From: Glaciimonas sp. CA11.2
GTDB taxonomy: Bacteria; Pseudomonadota; Gammaproteobacteria; Burkholderiales; Burkholderiaceae_D
Length of the DNA stretch: 64,000 bases
NCBI RefSeq assembly: GCF_034314045.1
Contig: NZ_JAVIWL010000001.1
Span: 3,720,001-3,784,000, forward strand
Reading direction: 5' to 3'
The position numbers and the translations under genes are program-made. Shown here piece by piece: positions 54,567 to 63,353 of this stretch; within the stretch, counting starts at the first letter, position 1, and the number at the start of each line of letters is the position of its first letter. The notes below the pieces were generated by a model that saw only the letters and a program-made list of their open reading frames with translations, did no database searches and had not been told where the DNA came from.

Positions 54567-55098
54567 GTCTCCGCCTTATCGTTGTAAGTGGTAATCATTA
54601 TTTTGTACGGCCTGAAGCCTTGTCTTGCTTGATCTCCTCCTTGTCCTTTCGATGCAAAGCGTTCAGCCGTAGTTGGTCGACAGATCGGAATCGGGGCAAC
54701 CGACTACCTATCTTTGTTGACGTTATCTTCTGTTTCTGTGCCTGTTTTTCCCTGGCAAATCACTTATCGGGGAGTCGGCATTTAATTGATTTGGCAGGAT
54801 GCCGTTTTTGTCCCGTTATGCGGACGCGAGAAATAATTCAATGCAAGTCAATGCCAATCAATGCAAATCAATGCAATAGCCAGCGCGCAGATCTTGCGCG
54901 TCATGGCGACTACCTCACACATTGGAAGGTAGTGAGTGATAAAAAACGAAACGGTGGATTTCGTTTTATTAAATATACTTCTCAAAAAAATGAATTGCAA
55001 GAATAAAATTTAAAAAACGGAATATTTCATTTCATTAAATAGAAATTTGATTTTTGGTCAGGTTGTTGCTGATATCATAATCTGAGATAATTCGGGCC
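54567..55098. other. Divergent intergenic region sauU-sauR
   Basis: About 532 bp with promoters for both genes expected. A 128-codon open frame on the + strand (54620-55006) has no family features and crosses a tandem repeat, so I do not call it a gene. Confidence 0.5.
54840..54877 (+). repeat. 10-bp tandem repeat, nearly four units
   Basis: AATGCAAGTC, AATGCCAATC, AATGCAAATC and a partial AATGCAAT follow each other without gap, one helical turn apart, in the sauU-sauR control region. They could be repeated regulator half-sites or chance slippage. Confidence 0.7.
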
Positions 55099-55929
55099 AT
55101 GAAACCTACGAAAAGCAATCAGAAGCAATCCGGTTCGGCAGCGTTAAGAGCTTTTCATATATTGGAATCTGTTATCCGAGTCGATAAGCCTGTTTCGCTG
55201 GATGAAGTAGCGTCCGCCTGTGGATTACCCAAGCCGACCACCTATCGGACGTTGATCATGCTTGAGCAAGCGGGGATGTTGTCGCGGGAACCGGTTAGCA
55301 AGCGCTATACCGCTGGTGCGAGGCTATCGACCTTTGCGCTTGAAGTATTGGCAAATTCGATCGTACGCGCCCCTGCCCACGTGATTTTGCAGAGGCTTGT
55401 GGACGAAATTGGAGAAACCTGCAATGTTACGATGCTGGACGGTAATGCGATCGTCTATCTGGATCGGGTAGAAACGCCATCGCCGCTGCGATTGAATTTG
55501 CAGCCAGGGTCGCACGTACCGTTGCACTGCACCTCCAGCGGAAAATTACTGTTGAGTCAGTTGTCACGCAGTCAGCGCCAAAAACTGATCGGGAGTGGCC
55601 CGCTGCAACGCTGCACCAACAACACGATCACGGATGTGGCGTTGTTAGAGCAAGAACTTCAACGTTTCACAACAGACAAAGTCGCCACTAATAATGAAGA
55701 GTTTCACGTCGGCATGATCGGGGTAGCGGTCCCGATATTGAATAGAAGCGGCCGGGCTTGCGCTTCGCTCGCGTTACAGGCTCCGGTGGTGCGCATGAAT
55801 TTGGAACAGGCATTGCAACACGTGCCAACGTTAAGGTTAGCGGCACAAGCACTGTCGAATGCCTATTTTTCTGAAACACCTGCTGCTGCGTCAAATGCGG
55901 ACATAAATCCGCAAATGACGCTTGATTGA
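55099..55929 (+). CDS. sauR: IclR-family regulator of sulfoacetate degradation
   Basis: A 276-residue IclR protein. The winged HTH is at about 35-55 (VSLDEVASACGLPKPTTYRT), and the effector domain shows GETCNVTMLDGNAIVYLDRV, HCTSSGKLLLSQL and KVATNNEEFHVGMIGVAVPI. It is transcribed divergently from sauUST, as in C. necator. It likely responds to sulfoacetate or sulfoacetaldehyde; this is by analogy. The convergent iseU gene ends 66 bp after it. Confidence 0.85.
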   Translation: MKPTKSNQKQSGSAALRAFHILESVIRVDKPVSLDEVASACGLPKPTTYRTLIMLEQAGMLSREPVSKRYTAGARLSTFALEVLANSIVRAPAHVILQRLVDEIGETCNVTMLDGNAIVYLDRVETPSPLRLNLQPGSHVPLHCTSSGKLLLSQLSRSQRQKLIGSGPLQRCTNNTITDVALLEQELQRFTTDKVATNNEEFHVGMIGVAVPILNRSGRACASLALQAPVVRMNLEQALQHVPTLRLAAQALSNAYFSETPAAASNADINPQMTLD

Positions 55930-55994
55930 AGCTTGGTTGAAGCGGATCCGACGCTAAATAGATGCGCAATAAATCAAAACCATCTGCGTCAAAA

Positions 55995-57323
55995 TTATCG
56001 CGCCTTCTGCAATCCGGGATGCTCCAATTCGATGTCGCTGGTTTTTCCCTTACCGATCGATAAAGCGGCGAATGCAGATACCAATCCGGCAAACAAGATA
56101 TAACCGACGATATGCCATGGCTGTCCACTGCCGGTTTTAAGCAGATAGGTGGCGATAATCGGCGTCAATCCGCTAGCGAAAATGCCAGAAAATTGATATA
56201 CAAACGAGATGCCCGTATAGCGTACTTTTGCATCAAACAGATCGCAAAATAACGCCGCTTCAGGGCCGTATATCGATGCATAAAGAATGCCCAATGGAAT
56301 CACAATCGATAGCCACACCACCAATACATTATCAGCGCTATTGATCATGAACCAAAACGCGGGAACGGCAGAAAAACTGGTGATCAGGGCACCCCAGAAA
56401 AACACCTTGGTCCGTCCCATTCGGTCAGACAAGCGACCAAAGAAGGGAATGAAAAAGCACATCACAACAGCCGATGCCATGACGCCGATCAATGCGTCAG
56501 TGCGGCTGATTTTGATCGAATTGGTTAAATAATTGATTGAAAACACGCCGAAGATATTAAAAAATACGCCATCGATATAACGTGCCGCCATGCCCTTTAA
56601 AACGTTCCCCGGATAACGTTTCATCATGTCGAAAAAGGGGATCTGGGTTTCAGAATTATGTTTCTTGATTGCCCTAAACTCCGGCGTTTCCATCACGGTT
56701 AGACGTATCCACATACCGATGAAGACCAGCACAGCCGACAGGATGAAGGCAAGACGCCATCCCCATGTCAGGAATTGCACATCCGTCAATGCATAGGACA
56801 GAATGGCTACCACGCCCGAAGCCAGACAAAGCCCGATAGCGAGACCCAATTGCGGCAAACTGGCATAAAATCCCCGCTCCTTTATCGGTGCATATTCATA
56901 CGCCATCAGCACCGCGCCGCCCCATTCACCACCCAGTCCAATCCCTTGAACAATGCGCAACATCAATAATATAATTGGTGCGGCGACACCGATTTGCGCA
57001 TAGGTCGGCAGCAACCCAATCAGAAAAGTAGAAACACCCATAATCATCAAGGTCATCACCAGCATGCTTTTACGGCCGATTTTGTCACCGAAGTGGCCGA
57101 AGATGACGCCACCAATAGGGCGACTTAGAAACCCGACGGCAAACGTGCCGTAAGCCAGCATCGTCGATACGATGGGATCGCTGCCCGGGAAATACAATTT
57201 ATTGAAGACGATGCCCGCGACCACACCGTATAGAAAAAAATCGTACCATTCGATGGTGGCACCGATGACGCTCGCGACAACCACGCGCCGTAGTTCCTTT
57301 GTTTTACTGTTGCTATTTGCCAT
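55995..57323 (-). CDS. iseU: MFS transporter (MHS type), probable isethionate importer
   Basis: A 442-residue major facilitator of the metabolite:H+ symporter subfamily, with 12 hydrophobic segments. Signatures are SVIGATIEWYDFFLYGVVAG, FAVGFLSRPIGGVIFGHFGD, RIVQGIGLGGEWGGAVLMAY and the ExxP cytoplasmic loop WIRLTVMETPEFRAI. It lies on the same strand 168 bp after iseJ, with iseR divergent beyond. This arrangement corresponds to the isethionate genes of C. necator (IseJ dehydrogenase, IseU importer, IseR regulator). Substrate is inferred from this. Confidence 0.82.
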   Translation of the reverse strand: MANSNSKTKELRRVVVASVIGATIEWYDFFLYGVVAGIVFNKLYFPGSDPIVSTMLAYGTFAVGFLSRPIGGVIFGHFGDKIGRKSMLVMTLMIMGVSTFLIGLLPTYAQIGVAAPIILLMLRIVQGIGLGGEWGGAVLMAYEYAPIKERGFYASLPQLGLAIGLCLASGVVAILSYALTDVQFLTWGWRLAFILSAVLVFIGMWIRLTVMETPEFRAIKKHNSETQIPFFDMMKRYPGNVLKGMAARYIDGVFFNIFGVFSINYLTNSIKISRTDALIGVMASAVVMCFFIPFFGRLSDRMGRTKVFFWGALITSFSAVPAFWFMINSADNVLVVWLSIVIPLGILYASIYGPEAALFCDLFDAKVRYTGISFVYQFSGIFASGLTPIIATYLLKTGSGQPWHIVGYILFAGLVSAFAALSIGKGKTSDIELEHPGLQKAR

Positions 57324-57491
57324 GATGTCTCCTGATTTGTTTTATAAACAATGGTGGTTCTGCACCGCTCATTCAGCCATCTTTTCAAGTGGCGTTATTG
57401 CGCGGCTATCCCCTGTTTGAAGCGATAATTTGTCTTAACGTGTCGTCACAAAAATGTCCCGTCGGATTCTTTGCTACGTAACTTTTTCTGC

Positions 57492-59135
57492 TTAGTGTTG
57501 TGCTACGTCATCTTGGTTGTTCGCGCATGATTGCTGCCTTTCAGCTGCATCCCCGATGATCATGTCTGCGGCTTTTTCTGCAATCATGATGGTGGGTGCA
57601 TTGGTGTTGCCTGAAACAAGTTCGGGCATGATCGACGCATCGACTACCCGTAATCCTTTGAGTCCATGCACGCGCAGCCGATCATCGACCACGGCCATTG
57701 GATCGCTTCCCATCTTGCACGTCCCCGACGGATGGTAAATCGACTGGCTGAAGCGTTGCGCCGCTTGTAGCAACTCGGCATCGGTTTGATATTCCGCACC
57801 GGGTATAAATTCGGACAAGATGTGTGGCGCCAGAGAGTGCGCGCCTGCAATGCGTCGTGCCAGACGAAGCGCACTGATGACCACCGGATGGTCGCGCTCG
57901 TCAGACAGGTAATTGGGATGGATCTCAGGGTATTCCAGCGGATCGCTCGATTTGATGGCAATGTAGCCGCGGCTGTATGGCCTTAGCTGACAAACCGACA
58001 TCGTGAAAGCAGAGAATTTATGCGCGCCTTCACCGGGTTTATCAGCGCTAAGTGGCTGCATATGAAACTGGATATCGGGCCGCGCCAGTGACGGATCGGA
58101 CTTGGTAAATATCGTCACCTGGCTCGCTGCCAGCGTCAACGGGCCGGAACGTGACAACAGATACTGCATGCCGACTTTCATCTTGTTGATGGGGCTATTC
58201 ACCTCATCGTTGAGCGTCTTCAAGCGCGTTTTGAACACGAGTCTGGTCTGAAGGTGATCTTGCAAGTTCTGTCCTACGCCGGGCAGATTGTGCACCAGCG
58301 GAACGCCCACACTGCGTAATAAGGCTGCGGGCCCGACGCCAGAGCATTGCAGAATCTGTGGCGATCCAATTGCGCCGGCGCATAAGATTATTTCGACGTC
58401 TGTGCTGACCTGGTGCAGCACATCGCCTATGCGATATTCCACGCCCACGGCGCGATGATCCTTGAACAGAATCCGTGTGATGTGAGCGCCGGTTTCCACT
58501 TGCAGGTTTGCTCTTTTTTTGGCCGGACGTAAAAATCCTTTGGCTGTACTCCAACGCAAGCCTTTATGCGCGGTTTGCTGAAAATAACTCACACCTTCCT
58601 GCGTATTGCCGTTGTAATCATCGTTGTAAGGAATGCCAATATCTTTCGCACCCTCAATGAAATAATCTGCAATCGGGCGACGTAGACGTAAATCCGATAC
58701 TTTCAACAGCCCGCCGACACCGTGGTACGCATCGGCACCGCGCTCCTGATCTTCCGATTTTTTGAAGTAGGGCAAAACGTCTTTATAACTCCAGCCCTTA
58801 TTGCCCAGCGCCGCCCAGTGGTCATAATCTTCTTTTTGGCCACGCACATACAGCAAACCGTTTAAGGAACTGGAACCGCCGAGTACCTTGCCGCGAGGCC
58901 ATTGCAATTGGCGGCCATCGATGCCCTGATCCGGTTCCGTGACATAGCACCAGTCCAGCTTTGGGTTATGCATGGTCTTGAAATAGCCAACCGGAATATG
59001 AATCCAGAGGTTAGCGTCCTTGCCGCCAGCTTCGAGTAGCAAAACACGGGTGGCCGGGTTTGCCGATAAACGATTTGCCAATACGCATCCCGCTGATCCA
59101 GCGCCCACTATGATGTAATCAAAACGACGTGTCAT
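57492..59135 (-). CDS. iseJ: GMC oxidoreductase, probable isethionate dehydrogenase
   Basis: A 547-residue glucose-methanol-choline flavoenzyme. FAD motif [19 protein letters not shown] is at the N-terminus, GMC signature 1 is [20 protein letters not shown] (about 80-100), and a second signature [15 protein letters not shown] is near 255. The C-terminal active-site His is in [13 protein letters not shown]. IseJ oxidises isethionate (2-hydroxyethanesulfonate) to sulfoacetaldehyde at the membrane with electron transfer to the chain. The family default is choline or alcohol dehydrogenase. ATG at 59135 has AAGGAG upstream; the frame extends to 59228 without support. Confidence 0.83.
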   Translation of the reverse strand: MTRRFDYIIVGAGSAGCVLANRLSANPATRVLLLEAGGKDANLWIHIPVGYFKTMHNPKLDWCYVTEPDQGIDGRQLQWPRGKVLGGSSSLNGLLYVRGQKEDYDHWAALGNKGWSYKDVLPYFKKSEDQERGADAYHGVGGLLKVSDLRLRRPIADYFIEGAKDIGIPYNDDYNGNTQEGVSYFQQTAHKGLRWSTAKGFLRPAKKRANLQVETGAHITRILFKDHRAVGVEYRIGDVLHQVSTDVEIILCAGAIGSPQILQCSGVGPAALLRSVGVPLVHNLPGVGQNLQDHLQTRLVFKTRLKTLNDEVNSPINKMKVGMQYLLSRSGPLTLAASQVTIFTKSDPSLARPDIQFHMQPLSADKPGEGAHKFSAFTMSVCQLRPYSRGYIAIKSSDPLEYPEIHPNYLSDERDHPVVISALRLARRIAGAHSLAPHILSEFIPGAEYQTDAELLQAAQRFSQSIYHPSGTCKMGSDPMAVVDDRLRVHGLKGLRVVDASIMPELVSGNTNAPTIMIAEKAADMIIGDAAERQQSCANNQDDVAQH

Positions 59136-59253
59136 GCGGTGATCTCCTTGTAGTTCTTGTGAATCGGGGCTTGTGGATTGGTCGCTATGTATTTTTTTCG
59201 AAACCCGCATTACGGCCAATTCGCCCATTTATTTTGCAATTATTCTCATATTC

Positions 59254-59283
59254 GGAACATAATGGTCCAAAATATGTTATTCC
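59254..59283. promoter_or_regulatory. Candidate IseR operator
   Basis: GGAACATA (59254-59261) and TATGTTATTCC (59273-59283) form an imperfect inverted repeat in the 199-bp iseJ-iseR intergenic region. Size and position suit an IclR-family site; no experimental consensus was used. Confidence 0.45.
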
Positions 59284-59334
59284 AAGCTTGCTTACAATCA
59301 GAAACTTGCAAATACTTGAGAAGTGAAACGAAAA

Positions 59335-60159
59335 ATGACAAAACTGTTTCGAAATGCCGAGTTGTCAAAAGAGTCGTCAAGCGATTCAACTATTTCGTCC
59401 AAAGACGAGCTTGGTGATATGCGCGTCTTGCGTGTTCTGCGGCTGATTGAACACCTCGCCGCCGCACAACATCCGCAAACGTTGTCGCAACTGTCCTATC
59501 GCACCGGGATTCCCAAAGCGACGATGATGCGTACTCTCGAAGGGCTCGAACGGCTGGGATACGTATTGCGAATGCCAATTGACCGCGGATATTTGCTTGG
59601 TCCGGCGGCGGCCGATCTGGCGCTGTCCACGCTTAAAAATAATGCATTCATGCGCGGTTGCAGGACCATCCTTGGCAATCTTGCGGCCGCAATTGGAGAG
59701 ACTTGCAACCTGACCATGCCAGCTGGAAGTGAAGTGCTATATGTTGATCGGGTCGACACGCCCGAACCGTTGCGATTGCATTTGCCACCTGGCACGCACG
59801 CGCCGATGCATTGCACCGCCAGTGGAAAATTATTTATGTCGCGCTTGCCCTTGCTTGATCAACAAAAAATGCTGTCCTTGATGGTCTTGAAACCGTTGAC
59901 TCCCAAAACTATCGTCGATGTCGACCTGCTTACAGCCGAACTGACACGTCTCGATGCGCGTGGAATCGGAATAGATAATGAGGAATTCATACATGGTATG
60001 GTCGCTATTGCCGTGCCAATTTGCGCACCGGATGGACGCACCGTGGCAGCGGTTGCCTGCCATGCGCCGACAGCGCGTCAATCGTTGGATCAACTGATAG
60101 AAAACATTCCCAAGTTGAAGGTCGCTGCATTGAAGCTTCAACCATTATTGGTTGGTTAG
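59335..60159 (+). CDS. iseR: IclR-family regulator of isethionate degradation
   Basis: A 274-residue IclR regulator with HTH at about 50-70 (QTLSQLSYRTGIPKATMMRT) and an effector domain with GETCNLTMPAGSEVLYVDRV, HCTASGKLFMSRL and GIGIDNEEFIHGMVAIAVPI. It is divergent from iseJ. ATG at 59335 is chosen; a GTG 12 nt upstream is also in frame. The protein is a clear paralogue of the other two IclR regulators here, which points to related sulfonate ligands. Confidence 0.85.
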   Translation: MTKLFRNAELSKESSSDSTISSKDELGDMRVLRVLRLIEHLAAAQHPQTLSQLSYRTGIPKATMMRTLEGLERLGYVLRMPIDRGYLLGPAAADLALSTLKNNAFMRGCRTILGNLAAAIGETCNLTMPAGSEVLYVDRVDTPEPLRLHLPPGTHAPMHCTASGKLFMSRLPLLDQQKMLSLMVLKPLTPKTIVDVDLLTAELTRLDARGIGIDNEEFIHGMVAIAVPICAPDGRTVAAVACHAPTARQSLDQLIENIPKLKVAALKLQPLLVG

Positions 60160-60194
60160 AATCCAATCGGTTCTGTTAGCCGGTGACTATAAGG

Positions 60195-61290
60195 GGCGGT
60201 TTCAAATACCAAGCGCAACACTGGGTTAATTAACAGTGTCAGTCGGATGTTGTAGCAACGCGATGTGCTGAGTATAAACGACGAGTGGCGACTCATAATC
60301 GAGCCTTGCTCTTGGACGCGTATTGAGCGACAAGGCGATGGCGTCGAGTTCGTCCTGAGAGTAGATCGACAGGTCCGAACCCTTGGGCATGTATTGGCGC
60401 AACAAGCCGTTGGTATTTTCATTTGACCCGCGCTGCCAAGGGCTGTGCGGGTCGGCGAAATAGATCTGAACACCGGTGCGCTCGGTGAGGATTTTGTGGC
60501 CGTGCATCTCGCGCCCTTGGTCGTAAGTCATGGTCTTGCGCATCGCTGCCGGCTCGCGGTTGAGCACCGCCGAGAAGCTGTCGACGACCGCTTTGGTGGT
60601 TGCGTTGTCCATCTTGGCGAGCACCACAAAGCCGGTCGTGCGCTCGACCAGCGTGCCCACCGATGAGCGGTTGCCGGCACCCTTGATCAAGTCCCCTTCC
60701 CAATGGCCGGGAATGAGGCGGTCCTCGACCTCTGGAGGCCGGATGTGGATGCTCTGCATATCTGGGATCTGACCCCGGCGATCGGTGCCACGGCTGCGTG
60801 GCTTACGGACCTGGTTGTGGTGACGCAGGCAGGCAATCAGCTCACGCTTGAGTTCGCCGCGTGGGTGCAAGTAGATGGCGTTGTAGATGGTCTCGTGGGA
60901 CACAGATTTCTCAGAATTGTCGGGCCAAAGGGCCCTGAGTTTGCGCGCTATTTGCTGCGGCGACCAGAGGAGTTTTAGCTGATGCCGGACGACCTGGAAC
61001 AAGGCCCCGTCCGCGTGCAGTTTGGGAAGACGTCGCGGCAGGACACGACGCGCCTGGCATTGTGCGTGGGCCAGATTGGCATCGTAGACGCCGGCACCGC
61101 TGGTGCGTTTGAGTTCGCGGCTAATCGTGCTGGCTGAACGGCAAAGGCGTTTAGCAATGGATCGGGTGGAGCACAGGTCGTCGCGCATGGTCATGACGAC
61201 GGCGCGTTCCTGAGTAGTTAAATGTTTGTAAATTTTCGCCATGGCGGCACCTTACAGCAGAAGGTGTTGCACTTGGTCTTTGAGAACGCC
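60195..61290. mobile_element. IS30-family insertion sequence, complete
   Basis: A 1096-bp element with terminal inverted repeats of about 27 bp. The left end GGCGGTTTCAAATACCAAG (from 60195) matches the inverse of the right end GGCGTTCTCAAAGACCAAG (ending 61290) with few mismatches. It is flanked by a 3-bp duplication AGG (60192-60194 and 61291-61293), as expected for IS30. It inserted just downstream of iseR. Confidence 0.85.
60226..61242 (-). CDS. IS30-family transposase
   Basis: A 338-residue DDE transposase. The N-terminal HTH is YKHLTTQERAVVMTMRDDLC, then SIAKRLCRSASTISRELKR. Catalytic Asp residues are in PGHWEGDLIKGAGNRS and KTMTYDQGREMHGH, and Glu in PWQRGSNENTNGLLRQYMPK, the IS30 hallmark. 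The C-terminus ends with RARLDYESPLVVY. The frame is intact and the element has good ends, so it may be active. Confidence 0.93.
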   Translation of the reverse strand: MAKIYKHLTTQERAVVMTMRDDLCSTRSIAKRLCRSASTISRELKRTSGAGVYDANLAHAQCQARRVLPRRLPKLHADGALFQVVRHQLKLLWSPQQIARKLRALWPDNSEKSVSHETIYNAIYLHPRGELKRELIACLRHHNQVRKPRSRGTDRRGQIPDMQSIHIRPPEVEDRLIPGHWEGDLIKGAGNRSSVGTLVERTTGFVVLAKMDNATTKAVVDSFSAVLNREPAAMRKTMTYDQGREMHGHKILTERTGVQIYFADPHSPWQRGSNENTNGLLRQYMPKGSDLSIYSQDELDAIALSLNTRPRARLDYESPLVVYTQHIALLQHPTDTVN

Positions 61291-61660
61291 AGGCTATAAG
61301 GGCAGGCCGCCTGCAAAGCAGGTGCGGACTTAACAACATCGCTATCGGTATCAATAATCACTATGCGATACCTATCGCATTCGCTTGCCACCGATGTCAT
61401 CTGCAGCCAATCGCCAATCGCCAATCGCCAATCGGAAATCAATCTGCTCGGCTATCGCTGAGCGTTATTTCGGGCGCAATTTTTTAGTATTTTTCTGGAA
61501 TATTTCAGCAAGTGATTTTGGATGAGTGCGCTTAGGAAAAGCGGCATTGTTCGACGCTATCGACATAACCAAAAGTAATTGCGATCAAAATAATTATTTT
61601 GCCAGATCAAATAATTTGTCGCATATTGGAAAAAAATTATTAAAACGCTAGGAGATAAAA
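61291..61660. other. Intergenic region upstream of the symporter genes
   Basis: About 370 bp. It contains a 7-bp tandem repeat (61406-61433) and AT-rich sequence that should hold the symporter promoter. No gene is seen. Confidence 0.4.
61406..61433 (+). repeat. 7-bp tandem repeat, four units
   Basis: GCCAATC occurs four times in perfect tandem at 61406, 61413, 61420 and 61427. Confidence 0.85.
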
Positions 61661-61861
61661 TTGTTCAGATTTCTGATTGGTATCGGCATTCCCAATATCG
61701 CCGTAGTCGCCATGCTCCCTTGGGTCAACACCATTAATACCACCGTATTTGGCGTCCCATTTATTTATTTCTGGATGTTTATGTGGATGATATTGACATC
61801 GTGCTGCTTACTCACTTGCTGGATATTTTTCGACCGCAAAAACATCGACATAGACGATTGA
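61661..61861 (+). CDS. DUF3311-like small membrane protein
   Basis: A 66-residue protein with two transmembrane helices (GIGIPNIAVVAMLPWVNTIN and FIYFWMFMWMILTSCCLLTC). It matches the small DUF3311 proteins often encoded directly before sodium:solute symporters. The start is TTG, chosen because AGGAG sits at the right distance and no ATG is available. It lies 62 bp before the symporter gene and is probably its accessory subunit. Confidence 0.75.
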   Translation: MFRFLIGIGIPNIAVVAMLPWVNTINTTVFGVPFIYFWMFMWMILTSCCLLTCWIFFDRKNIDIDD

Positions 61862-61922
61862 GAGCAGAGCGCAAGAGTCACTAACAATCTTATAAATAAT
61901 ATAAAACTATTCGGGAGTTCGT

Positions 61923-63317
61923 ATGTCTACCGTCGTCTTTTTAGGCTTCATCGCCTTTTCGCTCTACTTAGCATTTCGTTCGAAAAGAGGACATAACGCG
62001 CAAAGTGTGCATGATTTTTTTGTTGCGTCCCGTCAGTTCGGTGTCTACCTCGTATTTTTTCTGGCCGCAGGAGAAATTTATAGTATCGGCACAATGGTCG
62101 GTTTACCCGGCGGTATTTACGCCAAAGGTGCGACCTATGGCGTCTGGTTCTTAGGTTACATCTTATTGGCTTATCCGATTGGTTACTTTATCGGGCCAAA
62201 AATGTGGGAGGCCGGCAAAAAATATAACGCCATCACGCTTCCGGATTTGTTCAAGGGACATTATCAAAGTCGCTTTCTCGAAGTAGTCGTTACCGTCTCG
62301 GCGATTCTATTTTTGATTCCATGGGGACAATTGCAATTTACCGGTTTGGTCGCCGCATTAAAAAGTTTAGGTTGGAATTTAGAGCCGATTTATCTGATAT
62401 TTATTTCAGCTTTTTTAGCCTTTATCTACATCATTATTTCTGGCGTAAGAGCGACTGCCTACATTGCTATTCTTAAAGATATTTTAATGGTAGTTGCCAT
62501 TGTTGTGGCTGGCGTTGCCGTCTCGTGGGAGTTTGGTGTGACGGAAGTATTTCGCGTAGCAAGCGCGCATGTCAGCAACACTATGGATACCAAACAAATC
62601 ACCTTTTCGATGAGCACCATGTTCTTCCAATCGTTGGGCTTTTACATGTTTCCTTTTGCGGTACAAAATTTCTTTACCGCAAAAAGCGCCAACACGATCC
62701 GCAAAACCCAAATTGCCATGCCGCTTTACATGTTGATGTATCCGTTTTTGATCGTTGCCTCCTATTACGCGATCAGCGCAAACTTAACACTCGATAATCC
62801 AAATGAAGCCTTTTTTGCCGCGGCAGTTAATCTTTTACCCGGCTGGTTATTGGGGCTGGTGACGGCTGGTGCGGCGCTTTCAGGTTTGCTGGTTTTAGCC
62901 GGTATCTGTTTGTCGATTGGGCCATTAGTCACACGTAATCTAGTTCCCAATATTCCAGAGAGTAAGCAGAAAACCAGCACCATATTTGTCATTGTCACTT
63001 ACCTGGCCACCTCAATCGTGCTGACGCTATTTACGCCTAACTTGATGCTGACGATTATTAACACGGCTTATTACGGGATCACACAATTTTTTCCAGGAAT
63101 GATGATCATCCTATTTTTTAAGGGCGTAAAAGCAAATGCGGTTGCGTTGGGAATCATCGTGGGGCAAGTGCTGGCTATCTTGATGTATGTCAATAAAATT
63201 GATTTGGGCGGTTTCAATATCGGTTTAATTTGTTTGCTAGTTAATATTATTGTTCTCTGCACTGCACATTTTTTGATGAAATTGTGTTCAAAAAGCATGC
63301 AAACAGTTTTGCCATAA
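61923..63317 (+). CDS. Sodium:solute symporter (SSS family)
   Basis: A 464-residue inner-membrane symporter with about 13 hydrophobic segments. It opens VVFLGFIAFSLYLAFRSKRG, then VHDFFVASRQFGVYLVFFLA, and has the conserved SGVRATAYIAILKDILMVVA loop near residue 180. It uses the sodium gradient to import a small organic substrate. Proline, pantothenate and carboxylates are family examples; the substrate here is unknown. It is followed by an amidohydrolase gene 36 bp downstream, so the imported compound may contain a hydrolysable C-N bond. Confidence 0.88.
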   Translation: MSTVVFLGFIAFSLYLAFRSKRGHNAQSVHDFFVASRQFGVYLVFFLAAGEIYSIGTMVGLPGGIYAKGATYGVWFLGYILLAYPIGYFIGPKMWEAGKKYNAITLPDLFKGHYQSRFLEVVVTVSAILFLIPWGQLQFTGLVAALKSLGWNLEPIYLIFISAFLAFIYIIISGVRATAYIAILKDILMVVAIVVAGVAVSWEFGVTEVFRVASAHVSNTMDTKQITFSMSTMFFQSLGFYMFPFAVQNFFTAKSANTIRKTQIAMPLYMLMYPFLIVASYYAISANLTLDNPNEAFFAAAVNLLPGWLLGLVTAGAALSGLLVLAGICLSIGPLVTRNLVPNIPESKQKTSTIFVIVTYLATSIVLTLFTPNLMLTIINTAYYGITQFFPGMMIILFFKGVKANAVALGIIVGQVLAILMYVNKIDLGGFNIGLICLLVNIIVLCTAHFLMKLCSKSMQTVLP

Positions 63318-63353
63318 AGCAGTTTCAGCCATTATTGTTCTGTGGAGTACGGT

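Noticed and set aside
54620..55006. 128-codon frame between sauU and sauR
   Set aside because: Crosses the 10-bp tandem repeat, has no ribosome site or recognisable domain, and lies in a region expected to be regulatory.
60187..61303. CTATAAGGG on both sides of the IS30 element as a 9-bp target duplication
   Set aside because: The terminal repeats end 3 bp inside on one side, and IS30 makes 2-3 bp duplications. AGG directly abutting both ends is the better call; the longer similarity is offset.
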